Source: Patiria pectinifera (taxonomy: Eukaryota > Echinodermata > Asteroidea > Valvatida > Asterinidae). Taken from it: a stretch of DNA of 64,000 nt. Positions 1 to 11,803 of the stretch are shown one piece after another. Under the pieces are notes generated by a model. It searched no databases. It was not told the origin of the DNA and was given only the letters and a program-made list of their open reading frames with translations. The stretch's first letter is position 1; each line of letters begins with the position of its first letter. Made by a program: the position numbers and the translations under genes. The stretch is taken from the NCBI GenBank assembly GCA_029964075.1, contig CM057135.1:6743001-6807000 (forward strand). Direction: 5' to 3'.

Positions 1-262
1 AAACGTCACAGATTCTTTTAGGTCAGTGATGTCTGTGGCATTTGTAGACACCTGTTGGTTCACTTGTTGATACTTGAGCTCTAAAGAGCTCAGTCGTGAC
101 TTTGTCGAGCTTGTCATCAATGGTTGTCAGCTTGCCATCGCACGAGCATGACGCAACACAGCTGCCATCTTGATCGCCGTCACTCGGGCTCAGGGGATCT
201 TTTTTGGAGCTCGGTTTTCGACGGCTGCGAGGTGCTTTTTTCGTTGGATCGTTGTCAGTCAT
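1..262 (-). pseudogene. LINE ORF1-like N-terminus (cut by window edge)
   Basis: The reading frame starts at an ATG at 262-260 and runs leftward. It begins with a Ser/Lys/Arg-rich basic segment, followed by an acidic stretch with a CxCxC-like patch, then a heptad-patterned segment (KLTTIDDKLDKVTTEL). Near position 80-90 the coiled-coil pattern continues in another frame (SSLELKYQQVNQQ...), so one frameshift is present. A basic head followed by a coiled coil is typical of the ORF1 (RNA-binding) protein of non-LTR retrotransposons, but no diagnostic domain lies inside the window. Several LINE remnants on the same strand nearby support the call. It could instead be an unrelated coiled-coil protein. 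Confidence 0.4.
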
Positions 263-364
263 GGTTAGATGTATACTTCCCAGTTGACTATTAACAGCAG
301 TGGAAATATTGGTTTCATAAGACGCAAAAAAATGTATAAAAAAGGGGGAGACCAGAAGGTGCAC

Positions 365-1460
365 TACCTCACATCAACGAAGGGGACTTATCCATGAGAA
401 GTAGAAACTATATTGTTTAATCCTCAGAATATCTTGCAGCTTGTGATCAGCCTTTTTGATCACGTGTTCTTGATGATGACCTGGTAACGTTTCGTGAGGT
501 TTTGCCCTCACGGAATGCCTCGTCCACAGAGGGACAAGAACACGTGACCATGGCTGATTAGACGGAAGCAGGCTCGTACAGCCATGAGTTGAGAGCTGAA
601 TGACGGACAGCTTGCACATGGTTTGCAGATATACAAGTGCGTCTCGCAGGCTTCTACAGTCATGAGTTGGGAGCTGGTTTGTGGTGGTTGCCGTGGTTGT
701 AAAAGTGACAAGTTGTTTTCAAGGAAATTAAAATATAATTGTATTAACAATGTGCAAAGATATAATTGTGTACGATTTGTTCTTAAAATTAAAAAAAAAA
801 TACCTGTTCAGTGCCTTTTTAGAAGATCAGGCAGGGGGGACTAATTCTTGTATTTGGCCTTATTGTCTTCTTCCAACCACCGCCACTGAAATATATCTTT
901 TACCCCTTTTCATCATCCCCGAGATTCTCATCATGATTTCTAAAGCTTGCAATTTGTACAATTAAATCTGGAACCCCCGAACATAACACATGTGGAGTTT
1001 ACTGCAGTTGATTTCCATGTGCATTGTGGAACAGCCTGGAGCTCTGATACATAGTTTCAGACATATTATATTTCCAGCCATTAACTTCTACAATTAGAGC
1101 TTTCTTCTATTTTACTATACAAACTGTGCTTTTACTACCATGAAATTGGTTGAAATTTAAATTTTAAAAATCAAATCTTGCGGAGAAAAGATTGTCAGAA
1201 AAATTACACTTTTGAAAAAAAGTTGAAAAAGTTGAAATTCTGAATATAATCTGGAAGTTTCACTTCCAAAAGAAAAAAAAAAACCCAGTATCATCAGCTC
1301 TACATTACGAATGTAGCATGCAAGACGTATGTGTACATGCCTAGATATTCTAAGTAAAATGGACTCTGCAAAAAAAAATCATCAAAAGGTCAATACATGG
1401 GGGACACATTTGTTTCTATTCAACCCATTATTCAATAGACTATAGCTGAAGTTTTTACTG
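365..1460. other. AT-rich interval without a recognised gene
   Basis: No convincing coding region is seen. One imperfect direct repeat pair of roughly 30 bp lies at 569-599 and 645-677 (core CATGAGTTG.GAGCTG). The rest is AT-rich with poly-A runs. Confidence 0.4.
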
Positions 1461-1468
1461 TAACCTAC

Positions 1469-1640
1469 CAGCCAGGATGATTTATGATTATGTTTTGTAA
1501 TGGCTTGTTTCTTCTTGGCGGATGCTGTTGGGAGGAACACATCATTGCCATTGGTCTTCTTCCGGATCGCATACTCCGTCATTGCATCTTGATCTCTCCC
1601 ACAGATTGAGGAAGAAACAGATGTAGTAGGAAATTGCACT
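1469..1640 (-). CDS. Candidate internal exon of unknown gene
   Basis: On the minus strand an open 57-codon stretch is bounded by a good acceptor (TTATTTACAG before 1640) and a good donor (CTG|GTAGGT after 1469). The encoded segment is Ser/Thr-rich at first and then Lys-rich (SAKKKQAITKHNHKSS). No family is recognised and no flanking exon could be joined with confidence, so this could be a chance open stretch. Confidence 0.25.
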
Positions 1641-2469
1641 GTAAATAAGAAATATGACATCAACAACACAGAATTACACAAATACGCACAATAACCCATT
1701 TGCCGTGACTATTTGGGCACAATGGCCAATCATGTGCGTGAAACGACGAGGACTTTTTGGCTCCCTATCGGGGTCCAGCCCCATTGCCAACCTGCATGAA
1801 TGGATAAAGGGGTAGAGCCAAGCCAGGGTTTGGAAAACAGCCCCTAGTCTGGTTCCGGCGTCAGGCATACAGACATAAACATAGGCCTAGGATTGTCACG
1901 TCAGGAAAGCAGACTATATGTGTAGTACAACATACGTGGCATACGTACATTACCATCATTCTGCCACGTTGCATGTTGTACCGTACCGTTCACTTGTGAA
2001 AAATTGTCGGCCTGTGAAGAATTTGTGGCACTTTGTGCCCAAGTTGTAATTTGTTCGTGACGAAAATCACGAAATATGTCGTCTGTATAAGGTACTCGTC
2101 AGAAATGTTTGCTGTCGTAAAAACCGCGACAGGTGGAGCACATCACGGTTGATGAAGATGGGCACTTTGTCCTCCTCTGCTGAAGGAGCTTGCCATCATT
2201 GGTCCGCATTACTCCCATGTTGTGCAGGAAGATGCTACGTAGCCGGAGCTTTTTGAATTCTGCCGTCTGTTGCTCTTTTGGCAGCTGCTGGAAGGTTTTG
2301 AATTTGTCGTTTTGATGTCTACTTACAATGTGGCGCTTCGTTTTGGTTCAATCTTTCCTATGAGAAAGCAATCACACCTTTAGTTAAATTACAAAGTGGA
2401 AATGTCTTCTGCAGTTTGTCAAAGAAAGACAAATGTGTCCTAGTTTTTTTTAATGTATATTCGAGAGAT

Positions 2470-2675
2470 ACCGGTAGTTGGGGAGACACTCGCACCGAAC
2501 TAAAAAGAAATCTCGTCACAGATTGCCTGAATTTGTCAAGCCTCTTATATATCCCCACGATAGTCTCAGGGAGCGAATTCCAAAGTCGGGTGTAGTATGG
2601 TGTGAAGGATCGATCGTTTGTTGTAGGAAGTTTCTTCATGCAAAATACATGTACATCAATGAGCAACTTCTGCAA
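2470..2675 (-). pseudogene. LINE ORF2 C-terminal fragment
   Basis: The minus-strand translation holds a segment YYTRLWNSLPETIV followed by LDKFRQSVTRFL. This pattern (R.WNSLP...., then a hydrophobic .F...V..FL) is the usual C-terminus downstream of reverse transcriptase in CR1/L2/jockey-type non-LTR retrotransposons. No RT motifs are found upstream on this strand, so only the tail survives. It is a short relic. Confidence 0.5.
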
Positions 2676-3569
2676 GATTGCCTTATTTGCTTGAACCAGA
2701 CGTATTTCAAATTCGCATGGTTATTTTGCAGATTAAGACCTTTCGCGTTTGTCCGGGATGTCCACTCAATTTCTACGATTATGATTGTCTAAGATATGGA
2801 TTTTGGAAAATCATTATAAAATGAACCCCAACCATCCACGCCTTTATCATTAACATTCATTCATGAGACCAGTAACAATGTAAAAACTACACTTGACATC
2901 TAATGTGATCTTTCAAATTAAATGGGTCTTGTGTTTGGGTACAAAGAACAAAGAAATCGCCTCGGTGATGTCAGGGGTGAGATTAGGGAGAAATCCACAA
3001 AATAATAGGTACAGGATTTGAGGGTCTACAAGGGCCCAAGACGCCAAGAGCAACGTAGTGGCACAGTAAACATAAATTTTGCGGGGAAATTGCGAAAACT
3101 AATTAATCCCTCAGTGTTGGATGATTTGGGACTATCAGGGCATTAGTATTCACTATTTCTCTGCAAATTATGCCTCATTAAATATTGTCTACCACCTCAC
3201 TGTTGCTATCGCCTGCTGAGCAACTCATACCTTCTGATGGACTGTCATTGCTGTTCTGCTCCTCTTCCTCATTCATGTCATCCTTAAGTAGCTTCATGTT
3301 GCCATGGTTATCCCCCTCAGCATCCAAACCATTCTGTTGTCATAGTAACTGGTGCAGTTGCCTGGTTGCATACATCCAAGGAGGTCCATTTTCTCCAGCT
3401 TCACTGCACTCTGTAATTCCCCTAATCTTCAAACAGGGTGTCTCCGTCTAGCTGATCTCTTGGGCATTCTGAAAAAATTTAGCTAAGGAAAAAGCGGTGC
3501 CATTTTTTTTCAATACATTTATTTTTCATAGCTTTCAGATTCATAGTCATATACCGGTAGTTTAATTCG

Positions 3570-3810
3570 TTATGCAAGTTTCTTCGTTCAACATAATATA
3601 CATTGAGCAACTTCTACAACATTGCCCGTGCTTGAACAGACGTTTCAAGTTTGCATGGTATAATTTTACAGAATAAGGATTTTTGTGCTGATGACATTCA
3701 TTTGACTTTATGGTTCCGATTTCTGAGATAATATGTGGGCCTTTGGGTGAATACAAGTTAAATGACCCAAAACATCCATGCGTTTGTCTCAATTTCAGAT
3801 TCAGTTTTCA
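3570..3810. repeat. Diverged copy of the 2620-2880 segment
   Basis: About 240 bp here align by eye with 2620-2880 in the same orientation. Shared landmarks are a GTTTCTTC start, TGAGCAACTTCT.CA, a CTTGAACAGACGT-like block, and CATCCA.GC near the end. The two are old dispersed or tandem copies; the first overlaps the LINE ORF2 tail, so both probably descend from a LINE 3' region. Confidence 0.45.
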
Positions 3811-4034
3811 TATTTCATGCACGGACCCTTTTCTGACAGGTTGGTATTTCACGTGATTGTAATTGTCCCCGTAGAGCTACACAAATACTTGCCCTCCAAC
3901 TGGATACCGACGACCACTCTGATTGTTGGCACTTGTGCTTGGGAAATATTGCTTTTGCTGACACATGTCCCTTGTATGAGTTCTGGACAAGTTTTATCAT
4001 TGAGTCGGAAAGAGTCCTGCAGCCCATTTCACAT

Positions 4035-4440
4035 GTAGCTGACAATGCACCAGCTGTGGGAGTACCGGTATCCGGATGCTCATCTTCAGGGGATTAACGT
4101 GTAGCTGACAATGTACCAGCTGTGAGAGTACCGGCATCCGGATGCTCATCTTCAGGGGATTTGCGTGTAGCTGACAATGCACCAGCTGTGGGAGCCTTGT
4201 CCAGATCCTCATCTTCAGGGGATTTACATGTGGCTTACAATGCACCAGCTGTGGGAGTACCAGCATCCGGATGCTCATCTTCAGGGGATTTCTGTGTAGC
4301 TGACAATGCACCAGCCGTGTGGGAGTACTGGCATCGGGATCCTCATTTTCAGGGGATTTACGTGTGGCTGACAATGCACCAGCTGTTGGAGTAACAGCAT
4401 CCAGATGCTCATCTTCAGGGGTTCCAAGGGATTTGTCACA
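4035..4440. repeat. ~62-bp minisatellite, array 1
   Basis: Six to seven imperfect tandem copies of a ~62-bp unit. Each contains GTAGCTGACAATGCACCAGC, GGGAGTACCGGCATCCGGA and GCTCATCTTCAGGGGATT. Open frames through the array only reflect the repeat. The array directly abuts the 3' end of the minus-strand LINE at 4445, as does array 2 at 6555. Confidence 0.85.
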
Positions 4441-4444
4441 TATA

Positions 4445-5165
4445 ATTATTAATATACAGTGACATGCTCTGTGATTTTGCGTGCCTTAAACATTAAAAAT
4501 ACATACAAAAATACACACAAAAACATCACATGTACACAATTACAATTACAGTGAGAACAAACATAATGATACAGCTACAATACATTAGTATGACATAAAG
4601 ACGCCAGTAAAACTTAACTAGTACGTATGCCATAATATTACACCTAAACACTGTCATCATTAAGAATGCGAACAGCTTTTGGGTAAAAACTAAGCAATGT
4701 ACGATTTGAAACGGATATAATTGATCGATAACGGTTCTGTGATCGCATAGGCTGGAAGAATTCGTGTGCTGGATGAAACGTGTCGTCTACAATAGAGTGA
4801 ACCCTTTTCTTAACTCAAGGGAGATACAAATCATCAAGTGATGGGAGTTGACATCCTGTGATTTTACTTGCAGTACAAACAATCCGACTGATACGCTTCC
4901 GGTCATCAGCTGTGGCATTTCCCCACCAAACGATTATTGACTGTGTCAAGACACTTTCAATCACCGCCCAGTAGAACTTCAACAGCAGGCTTTGACTGAC
5001 ATGGAAGCTTCTCAGCCGTCTCAAGAAAAACAATCTTTGCTGAGCTTTTTTAACAATGTAATCGGTATTAAATCCCCATTTCAAGTCTGATGATAAATGA
5101 ACAACAAGGAATTTAAAATATTACACTCTTTCAACTTCAGAGCCACGTAGTTCCGTACAGTGGGT
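4445..5165 (-). pseudogene. LINE (CR1/L2-like) 3' end, copy 1
   Basis: The minus-strand frame 5084-4815 encodes KKAQQRLFFLRRLR, then ESVLTQSIIVWWGNATADD and RISRIVCTASKITGCQLPS. This is the characteristic post-RT 'thumb/tail' of CR1/L2/Rex-type non-LTR elements. A 3' UTR follows and ends near 4445 with a TATGTGACAAA-like terminus. The RT catalytic region is missing, so this is a 5'-truncated insertion. It is a close relative of the copy at 6955-8052. Confidence 0.75.
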
Positions 5166-5234
5166 TAAATAAGTCTGTTCTACATCATTTTCCTTGTTGT
5201 CTGGGGACAGTCTCTCTGTCTTTTGCGTGGACGT

Positions 5235-6060
5235 CGGCAGGTAGTTACCGGTTGTCCATTGATCCACCTCCATTTTGGTCCCACTTTGCTGTGCATACTG
5301 TACTCCGCCCTACCTCATGACTGATGTAGTAATGTAGTAAGTGTATAGTACATGTAGCTCCACTGATTCACATACATCTTGACCCCGCCCTGCTGTACTC
5401 CACCCTGCTTCATTCCTAATGCTTAAACATACGTGGGTTGAGGAAGACCACAAGCACGGTGATGTTTTGCGTTTGACCCTTTACTCTTGGCGTCATCATG
5501 ATGGTGTATTGTTGTAGCTCCACTGATTAACCTCCATCTTGGCCCCGCCCTGCTTCTTACACTGTACTCCACCCTGCCTCATCCCTGATGTAGTTAGTGT
5601 ATGTAGCTCCATTGATCCACCTCCATCTTGGCCCTACCTTGCTGTGCATACTGTACTCCACCCTTCCTCACAACTGATGTAGTAAGTGTATTGTACATGT
5701 ACGGTAGCTCCAATGATTCACATACATCTTGACCCCACCCTGCTGCTCACACTGTACTCCGCCCTGCGTCATTCCTATATGTACACATAGTGTATTGTAG
5801 CTCCATTAATGCACCTCCATCTTGGCCCCACCTTGCTGTGCATACTGTACTCCGCCCTGCCTCATGACTTATGTAGTACGTGTATTGTACATGTAGCTCC
5901 ACTGATTCACATACATCTTGACCCCACCCTGCTGCTCAAATTGTACTCGGCCATGCTTCATTCCTGATGTACATGTATATAGTGTATTGTAGTTGCATCG
6001 ATCCACCACCATCTTGGCCCCGCCCAGCAATGCATACTGTACTCCGCATGACTGTCCAGA
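5235..6060. repeat. ~95-bp tandem satellite
   Basis: About eight imperfect units begin around 5240, 5354, 5514, 5600, 5702, 5798, 5893 and 5987. Each has GTAGCTCCA.TGATCCACCT, CATCTTGGCCCC and a TACTCC.CCCTGC.TCAT block. Spacing is mostly 86-112 bp. Alternate units look more alike, hinting at a higher-order dimer. No coding function is apparent. Confidence 0.8.
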
Positions 6061-6554
6061 CATAACTCCTTGGCCTCTACAGCAGATTTCCAGAACAATC
6101 AGGTTGTTTCCTTTTATCAAGGAAAGTTCATCAAAGTTCATACTTACACAATGGGGAAAACTTGTGTGAGTACTTAGCTGGCCTCTGCTAAATATTCATA
6201 GAGGATTCTCGCTTCAGCTTCGTTTAAATGTAGCCTGAAGTGAAAACAAAAAATACAAAAAAGCTTATTATTAAAGGATCAAAACATAGAGATATCCATT
6301 GTGGATCTTAATCATACATTTTTCAAACGTATCTTCTATTTACTGAATAAAACAACTTCAAACTCGGCTCCAAGTGTTAATTTGGCGATAGCGCAGCACG
6401 AGAATTGACTTTCTTTTTCGCCATGTATTCTTATCTTTGTAAATTAATTTACAAATTCCTTTAGATCTTAAAATCGGTTTAAACAAGTGCCCGCATGTCT
6501 CAGTATTTATACTTGCTTCTGACATATACTATTTGCTATTTGACATGTTATACA
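6061..6554. other. Spacer, no gene seen
   Basis: AT-rich sequence between the satellite and minisatellite array 2. No coding or RNA feature is recognised. Confidence 0.4.
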
Positions 6555-6950
6555 TGTAGCTGACAATGCACCGGCTGTGGAGTACCGGCATCCGGATGTT
6601 CATCTTCAGGGGACTTCTGTGTAGCTGACAATGCACCAGCTGTGGGAGTACTGGCATCTGGACCCTCTTCTTCAGGGGATTTACGTGTTGCTGACAATGC
6701 ACCAGCTGTGGAAGTATCTGCATCCAGATCCTCATCTTCAAGGGATTTACGTGTGGCTGACAATGCACCAGCTGTTGGAGTAACAGCATCCAGATGCTCA
6801 TCTTCAGGGGTTTACGTGGAGCTTACAATGCACCAGCTGCGGGAGTACTAGCATCCGGATGCTCATCTTCAGGGGATTTGTGTAGCTGACAATGCACCTG
6901 CTGTGGGAGTACTGGCATCAGAATCCTCATCTTCAGGGGATTTACGTGTA
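6555..6950. repeat. ~62-bp minisatellite, array 2
   Basis: Same unit as array 1 (4035-4440), about six copies, same orientation, again adjoining the 3' terminus of a minus-strand LINE. Shared unit and shared neighbour imply that minisatellite and LINE end were duplicated together, or that the minisatellite belongs to the LINE 3' region. Confidence 0.85.
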
Positions 6951-6954
6951 CATG

Positions 6955-8052
6955 TATACAATTCTTTTACAATTCATTCTTTTATTGTCACATATAAATA
7001 TACAGTGAAATGCTCTGTGATTTTGCGTGCCTAAAACATTACAAAATACATACGAAAATACACACAAAAACATCACATGTACACAATTACAATTACAGTA
7101 AAAACAAACAGAAATAAACATTAGAATTATATCATTAATTCTAAAACAGTATGGCCTATATACCATTGTAGCTACAATAAAAAAGTATTTCTAAAACAGT
7201 GTGGCCTACATACAATTGCAGCTGCAATAAAAAAGTATGACATCAAGATGCCAGTAAAACTTAACTAGTACATGTATGTATGCTATAATATTACACCTAA
7301 AAACTGCAATCATGTTCACACTAAGTGTCATCATTAAGAATGATTTTGGGTAAAAATTAGCATTGTACGATTTGAACCAGATTTATTGATCTGTGATCGC
7401 ATAGGCTGGAAGAAGTCGTGTGCTGGATGAAACGTGTCGTCTACAATAGAGTGAGCCCTTTTCTTAACTCGAGAGTGATACAAATCAGGTGATAGGAGTT
7501 GACATCCAGTAATTTTACTTGCAGTACAAACGATCCGACTGATACGCTTCCGGTCATCAGCTGTGGCATTGCCCCACCAAACAATTAGTGACTGTGTCAA
7601 GACACTTTCAATCACCGCCCGGTAGAACTTCAACAGCAGGCTTTGACTGACATGGATGCTTCTCAGCCGTCTCAAGAAAAACAATCTTTGCTGAGCTTTT
7701 TTAACAGTGGAATCGGTATTAAATCCCCATTTCAAGTCCGATGATAAATGAACACCAAGGAATTTAAAATATTGCACTCTTTCAACTTCAGAGCCGTTGA
7801 TGACTATAAGGGAGCAATAGCAGGTCTACAATAATTTCCTTTATTTTGCTAACATTCAATTCTAAATTGTTCTCAGAGCACCAGTTGACAATAGATTGCA
7901 CTTCATTACAATCTAATGTCTCATCGTCTGTAATTGATCCACCCACAGTCGTGTCATCAGCATATTTTACAATAAAATTGTCAGCTGAAGTACTGACGAA
8001 ATGTGTAAATTATGAGTACAGCAAAGGAGACAAAATGCAACCTTCAGGTGTG
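6955..8052 (-). pseudogene. 5'-truncated LINE with RT domain remnant, copy 2
   Basis: On the minus strand the translation begins inside reverse transcriptase at GTPEGCILSPLLY (about 8050-8010), reaches the catalytic block KYADDTT (about 7970-7950), and continues through FKFLGVHLSSDLKW, the LRRLR/WWGNATADD tail (7777-7334) and a 3' UTR ending near 6955. Stop codons, one inside the RT segment near 8008, and frameshifts show it is dead. GTPQG, YADD and the KFLG-to-WWGN tail place it with CR1/L2/Rex-type LINEs. Its upstream end coincides with a MITE at 8053, so the 5' part may have been lost there. Confidence 0.85.
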
Positions 8053-8205
8053 CCGGTGTCATATGAAAATCGGACTCTTTTTCCCTTTTATTTTATCTCA
8101 CGTGACCGGTCCCTCTCCTAATTATATATGCATGAGCATGCGCAATACCACCAATGAGTACGTATTTCATAAAACCTAAAGTCATGCTACACCGGTATTT
8201 AAAAC
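8053..8205. mobile_element. MITE related to the 20501-20699 element
   Basis: The left end reads GTGCCGGTGTCATATGAAAA and the right end GCTACACCGGTA; the core GCCGGTGT/ACACCGG is inverted. The same ends and an internal CGGACTCTTTTTCCC-like block occur in the 20501-20699 MITE. It interrupts the LINE RT region. No clear target duplication was found. Confidence 0.5.
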
Positions 8206-8467
8206 CAAAGGTTTGGAATGATTATTACCGACTCTAACAATTTGGGAACGATGCAATAAAAAGTCTAAACCCATTTACAAACACTGACATTCAACCCTAA
8301 GGAAATGAACTTGTCGTATAATTTAAAACCCTCCGACGCAGTTTACCCCCCCCCCCCGGGACACAGTTTTCTTAATTACCTTAATATAAAAAAAACCAAA
8401 TTCTGGTGATCCCACATCTAATCCTAGCCAGAGACACACTACGGATATATACAGTCCCCTTTAGTGT

Positions 8468-9330
8468 GTGACCCTGGGTCAGGCATATCTGAGCCTGACA
8501 ACCTGGGCTGGCGACAAACCGGTCATATACACGTGCACAAAACAAGGTCGCTTGCGGGTAGACAGTGTAGGGCTTGACCAAAGACTATGTAAACAACATC
8601 TGTTTCCTGTCAAGGACTTATCAAGTGTGAAATGGTCTCTAGTTTATTGCTGGCCACAGTTCATATCTGGCTTAAGAATTCAGTGGAAATTTCAAACTGA
8701 CAAGAATAGTAAGTTGATGACTTATCGAGACTTTGTCGGACCAGAACACAAGAAAATTCAAGAAAGCATAGACTTGAAATCCATCATAAGGTGGCATAAG
8801 AACCTTGATCAGGTTATAAAATTGTGGCAAGAGTTTCCTCTTATCATGGCCATGATGAAAACCGACTTGAATGAATCACAGCTGATTAGTTTTAGAACAA
8901 AAGTGCAATCATGGGTAGCATTGTATAAGGATACGTACTTATCTCGAGATATAACATTATATATGCACATCATGGCTCAACATGTACCAGAATCGATATC
9001 ACTACATGGTTCTCTTCAGCCCTTTTCTCAGCAGACCTTTGAGAAATTGAATGACCTGTTAACAAAGTGTTTTTTCGAGGATCTGATCATAAGAATCCGC
9101 AGGCTTTGCAGCAAGTCATGCAAAAAGCTAACAGAACAGAGTACTTGTTTCCATCCTGTAAAAGAGAGAAACTTTTCAAAGTTTCCTGTAGTAGGTGTGG
9201 AGAAGAGGGGCACAACAAGCAAACATGCTCTCTACAGTATTCAGTCAATACCATTTATGTGAATGTGGAGGCGTTTGTAGAGAAGTGTCATACATGGATG
9301 TGTATAAGCATGATGTTACCAACCCCATAA
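8468..9330 (+). pseudogene. C-terminal part of unnamed zinc-knuckle protein, frameshifted
   Basis: An open frame to 9262 encodes a helix-rich segment (GPEHKKIQESIDLKSIIRW, then a HVPESISLHGSLQPFSQQ block and EKLNDLLTK). At a T-run near 9070 the natural continuation moves to another frame (9067-9330). There it ends with CSRCGEEGHNKQTC, a CX2CX4HX4C zinc knuckle, and a stop at 9328. I recall similar 'HVPEF..YGS...F.QQ.LEKLND' proteins with a C-terminal knuckle as multicopy unannotated proteins in marine invertebrates, probably transposon-associated, but cannot name the family. The first ~40 codons may not belong. The 1-nt shift marks it as a pseudogene or an assembly error in the homopolymer. 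Confidence 0.5.
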
Positions 9331-10680
9331 TGATATGGTTTTACTTTGTTTTGTCACTTTTGTGATGACAACAACATTTATATTTGTGTGTATTTTATTG
9401 TGTTGAATTTGTACCTTACGTGTATTCATTTAGAAATAGGTAAAACTACATGAATTTGAGATACACAAGAACAACAAGTGTACCAGTTTGTATTCTGTAA
9501 TCTTTCACAAAATTTCAAGTTACAACAAATGTTTTACAACTCAACGCCTGAAACTTGGAAGATGAGATTTGCTTTATAATGTGTCATTTAATAGTACAGT
9601 TATCTTGGAATATTGATTAACTGCAGGAACTTCTGGTTAATGTTCGTAATTTTTTTTTTTATAATTAATAGCAGTTCCTTGTTTATTCAAGAAATATTTT
9701 GTATTACCATACCAGTATTGTGTTACTCTGAACTGTTTTATTCCCTGGCGCCCAACACCCAGCTTATTTTATATTTTTTTTAAATTTCATTTCTATTCAT
9801 TTGATGGAGGAAGTCAGAGCTGCCATATCTAGCCACTTTTAGCTCATTGCCAAAGCTTACTTTTGCCTCCAAATTTAGCTCATTGCCAGAGCTTACTTTT
9901 GCCACCAAGTGTTTTATGTTAAAATTATGTACATGTATGTACATGTTTGATGTGTGCGTTTGTTGTTCCTGATAGCCGTTATAATTGTATTGTGTATTTT
10001 GATGTTTTATATTGTATGTTATAATTGTCTTGTATCCATACGCCCTTTTTGACGCGTGTGAAATAAAATAAGAAAAGAGATACATGTAGATAAATAGTTT
10101 TTTTGTATAAGTAATTAATGAAGTCACCATATCAGTACTTGTGCCTGACAATTGTTTATGTTCAACAACCACTTCCTCTAGACTACTCCCCCACCCCTGC
10201 TTTGAAAGTGGAATATTCCATCAGCCACTTCCCTTCTTCATGGAAAAACGAACACCTCACAGACCTTGTCTGAGATAAGGGCACACACATTACTCTATGG
10301 GCAGATGCATGGCATTTGTTGGAGCTTCTTAAGTGTCGAAATTGGCGTTGAGGAATTCATATGTCTACAGTGTAATTTATTAGCGCCCCGAATATTTCGG
10401 TATCGAAACAGACTCAGTCCAACCAATTTCACATTGAGGTTTAAATCCAGGCAAAACATTATAAACATACAATTGTTCATCAGAATTACGGATTTTCATG
10501 CTTTGAAATGAGTTTGCTCCATGAGACAAATTTGGGTGTTTTTTCTTTTTGAAATCATCTTTCGAAAGGGGGAATTAATGAAATAGAATCCTGCCCCGAG
10601 AAAATCGACACACTGGCAAGCCCAGCCGAATTAATTTAATTTTCAAACGGAGATCCTACTTTTTGCAATTTCTTCAAATC
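9331..10680. other. AT-rich interval, no gene recognised
   Basis: Poly-T/poly-A rich. A short direct repeat (TTAGCTCATTGCCA.AGCTTACTTTTGCC, cut here by a dot) occurs twice around 9840-9905. Nothing else is supportable. Confidence 0.4.
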
Positions 10681-10689
10681 CACGGTGAA

Positions 10690-10980
10690 ATCGGGTCGGG
10701 AAGGGCCACGTTCTGAGACCGAGGGCCCGGAGAGTGTCCGGCCGGTGCTGGCAGGTGCGGTCCGCTGAGGGGAGTGCACGTGCCGTTCGTTGCGCCCCGC
10801 ACACCGCCGAGGTCCGATGAAGCAGCCGCGGCCGATTTCGGGTTCAGCTTTTGTTTTGGACGGGAAAATATTGCAAAAATAGCAAACGGACCGGGGTTTG
10901 TACCCGAACACAGTGCTCGCCCAAAACGCACCATTTTGCCGATAAGCACAGAGCCCCTTACTCTAGGATGTAAGCAATCA
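10690..10980. other. GC-rich, CpG-rich patch
   Basis: A sharply GC- and CpG-rich stretch in AT-rich surroundings (GGGCCCGG, GGCCGGTGC, GCGGCCG). Open frames on both strands here look like composition artefacts. It could be a CpG island of an unseen transcript or a fragment of a GC-rich repeat. Confidence 0.35.
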
Positions 10981-11213
10981 TAATGGTGACATTTTTCAGA
11001 CATTTTAACTTTTTTTGTGCTTGTAGTCGGTATCGGCCGTATTATATCATGGTCTAAATCCCCCTCAAATTGAATATGATATCAAAAAAAAAAAAAATGC
11101 GAAACTCACTGCTGCTGCACAATACGTGTTTTTTGATGGGGTTACGATCGAGTTTAATCTTTATGTTGCCTCTCTGGATTAAAGTTAACTTCGCAACAAA
11201 TTTATGTGCCCGA

Positions 11214-11700
11214 CTAAATCATCAGCCGATATTTGAATAATTCTTTTTTAAAAAGCCGTTGTAGCCGCTCCATCTCTGGGGCAAGCGCCATACCAGAAAC
11301 CAGAGCCTCTTTTGGCCTTAGGTTGCTTAACACCCATTTTTTACTTTCATATTCCTGATATGAAGTTTTGAAGAAAAGAATTTTTCCTTTAATTTGAAAT
11401 TCGTCAGCCGACATTTGAAGAAAAAAAAAAACCTCTTAGCCTTTGCAGTAGAAACTTGCAGCTATGTGGCAAGCTCCTTACCACTAACCGGAGGTGTTTT
11501 TTTTTTTTTAATTTGAAATTCATCAGCTGACACTGAAGAAAAAAGAGCTAAAAAGAAAAGCCGCGTAGCCGCTTCACTTCTGGGGCAAGCTCCATACCAG
11601 AAACCGGAGTTCATTTTTTGTTGGCCTTACCACACATTTTTTTTAATTTGATATTCCTGATATGAAGCTTTGAAGAAAACAATTCCCTTTAATTCGAAAT
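11214..11700. repeat. Three imperfect tandem copies of a ~120-190 bp unit
   Basis: Units start near 11214, 11404 and 11518 and share a TCATCAGC.GA.A.TTGAA start, a GCCG..GTAGCCGCT block, CTGGGGCAAGC.CCATACC, AGAAACC.GAG and TATTCCTGATATGAAG. The middle unit is shortened. Confidence 0.7.
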
Positions 11701-11803
11701 TCGTTTGCATTATTTTGCGAAATTCCCCACCAGATTACAGGCAAGACCTCTTGTGTCCCGCTGAAGGGGGGGGGGGTAATCGATTACGTGGAGCAAGATT
11801 TTT

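Noticed and set aside
4122-4394. ORFs rich in SSSGDLRVADNAPAV
   Set aside because: Translation of the ~62-bp minisatellite.
7846-8121. 91-codon plus-strand ORF
   Set aside because: Antisense shadow of the LINE reverse transcriptase on the minus strand.
10674-11003. 109-codon minus-strand ORF
   Set aside because: Lies in a GC-rich patch with open frames on both strands; composition artefact, no motif.
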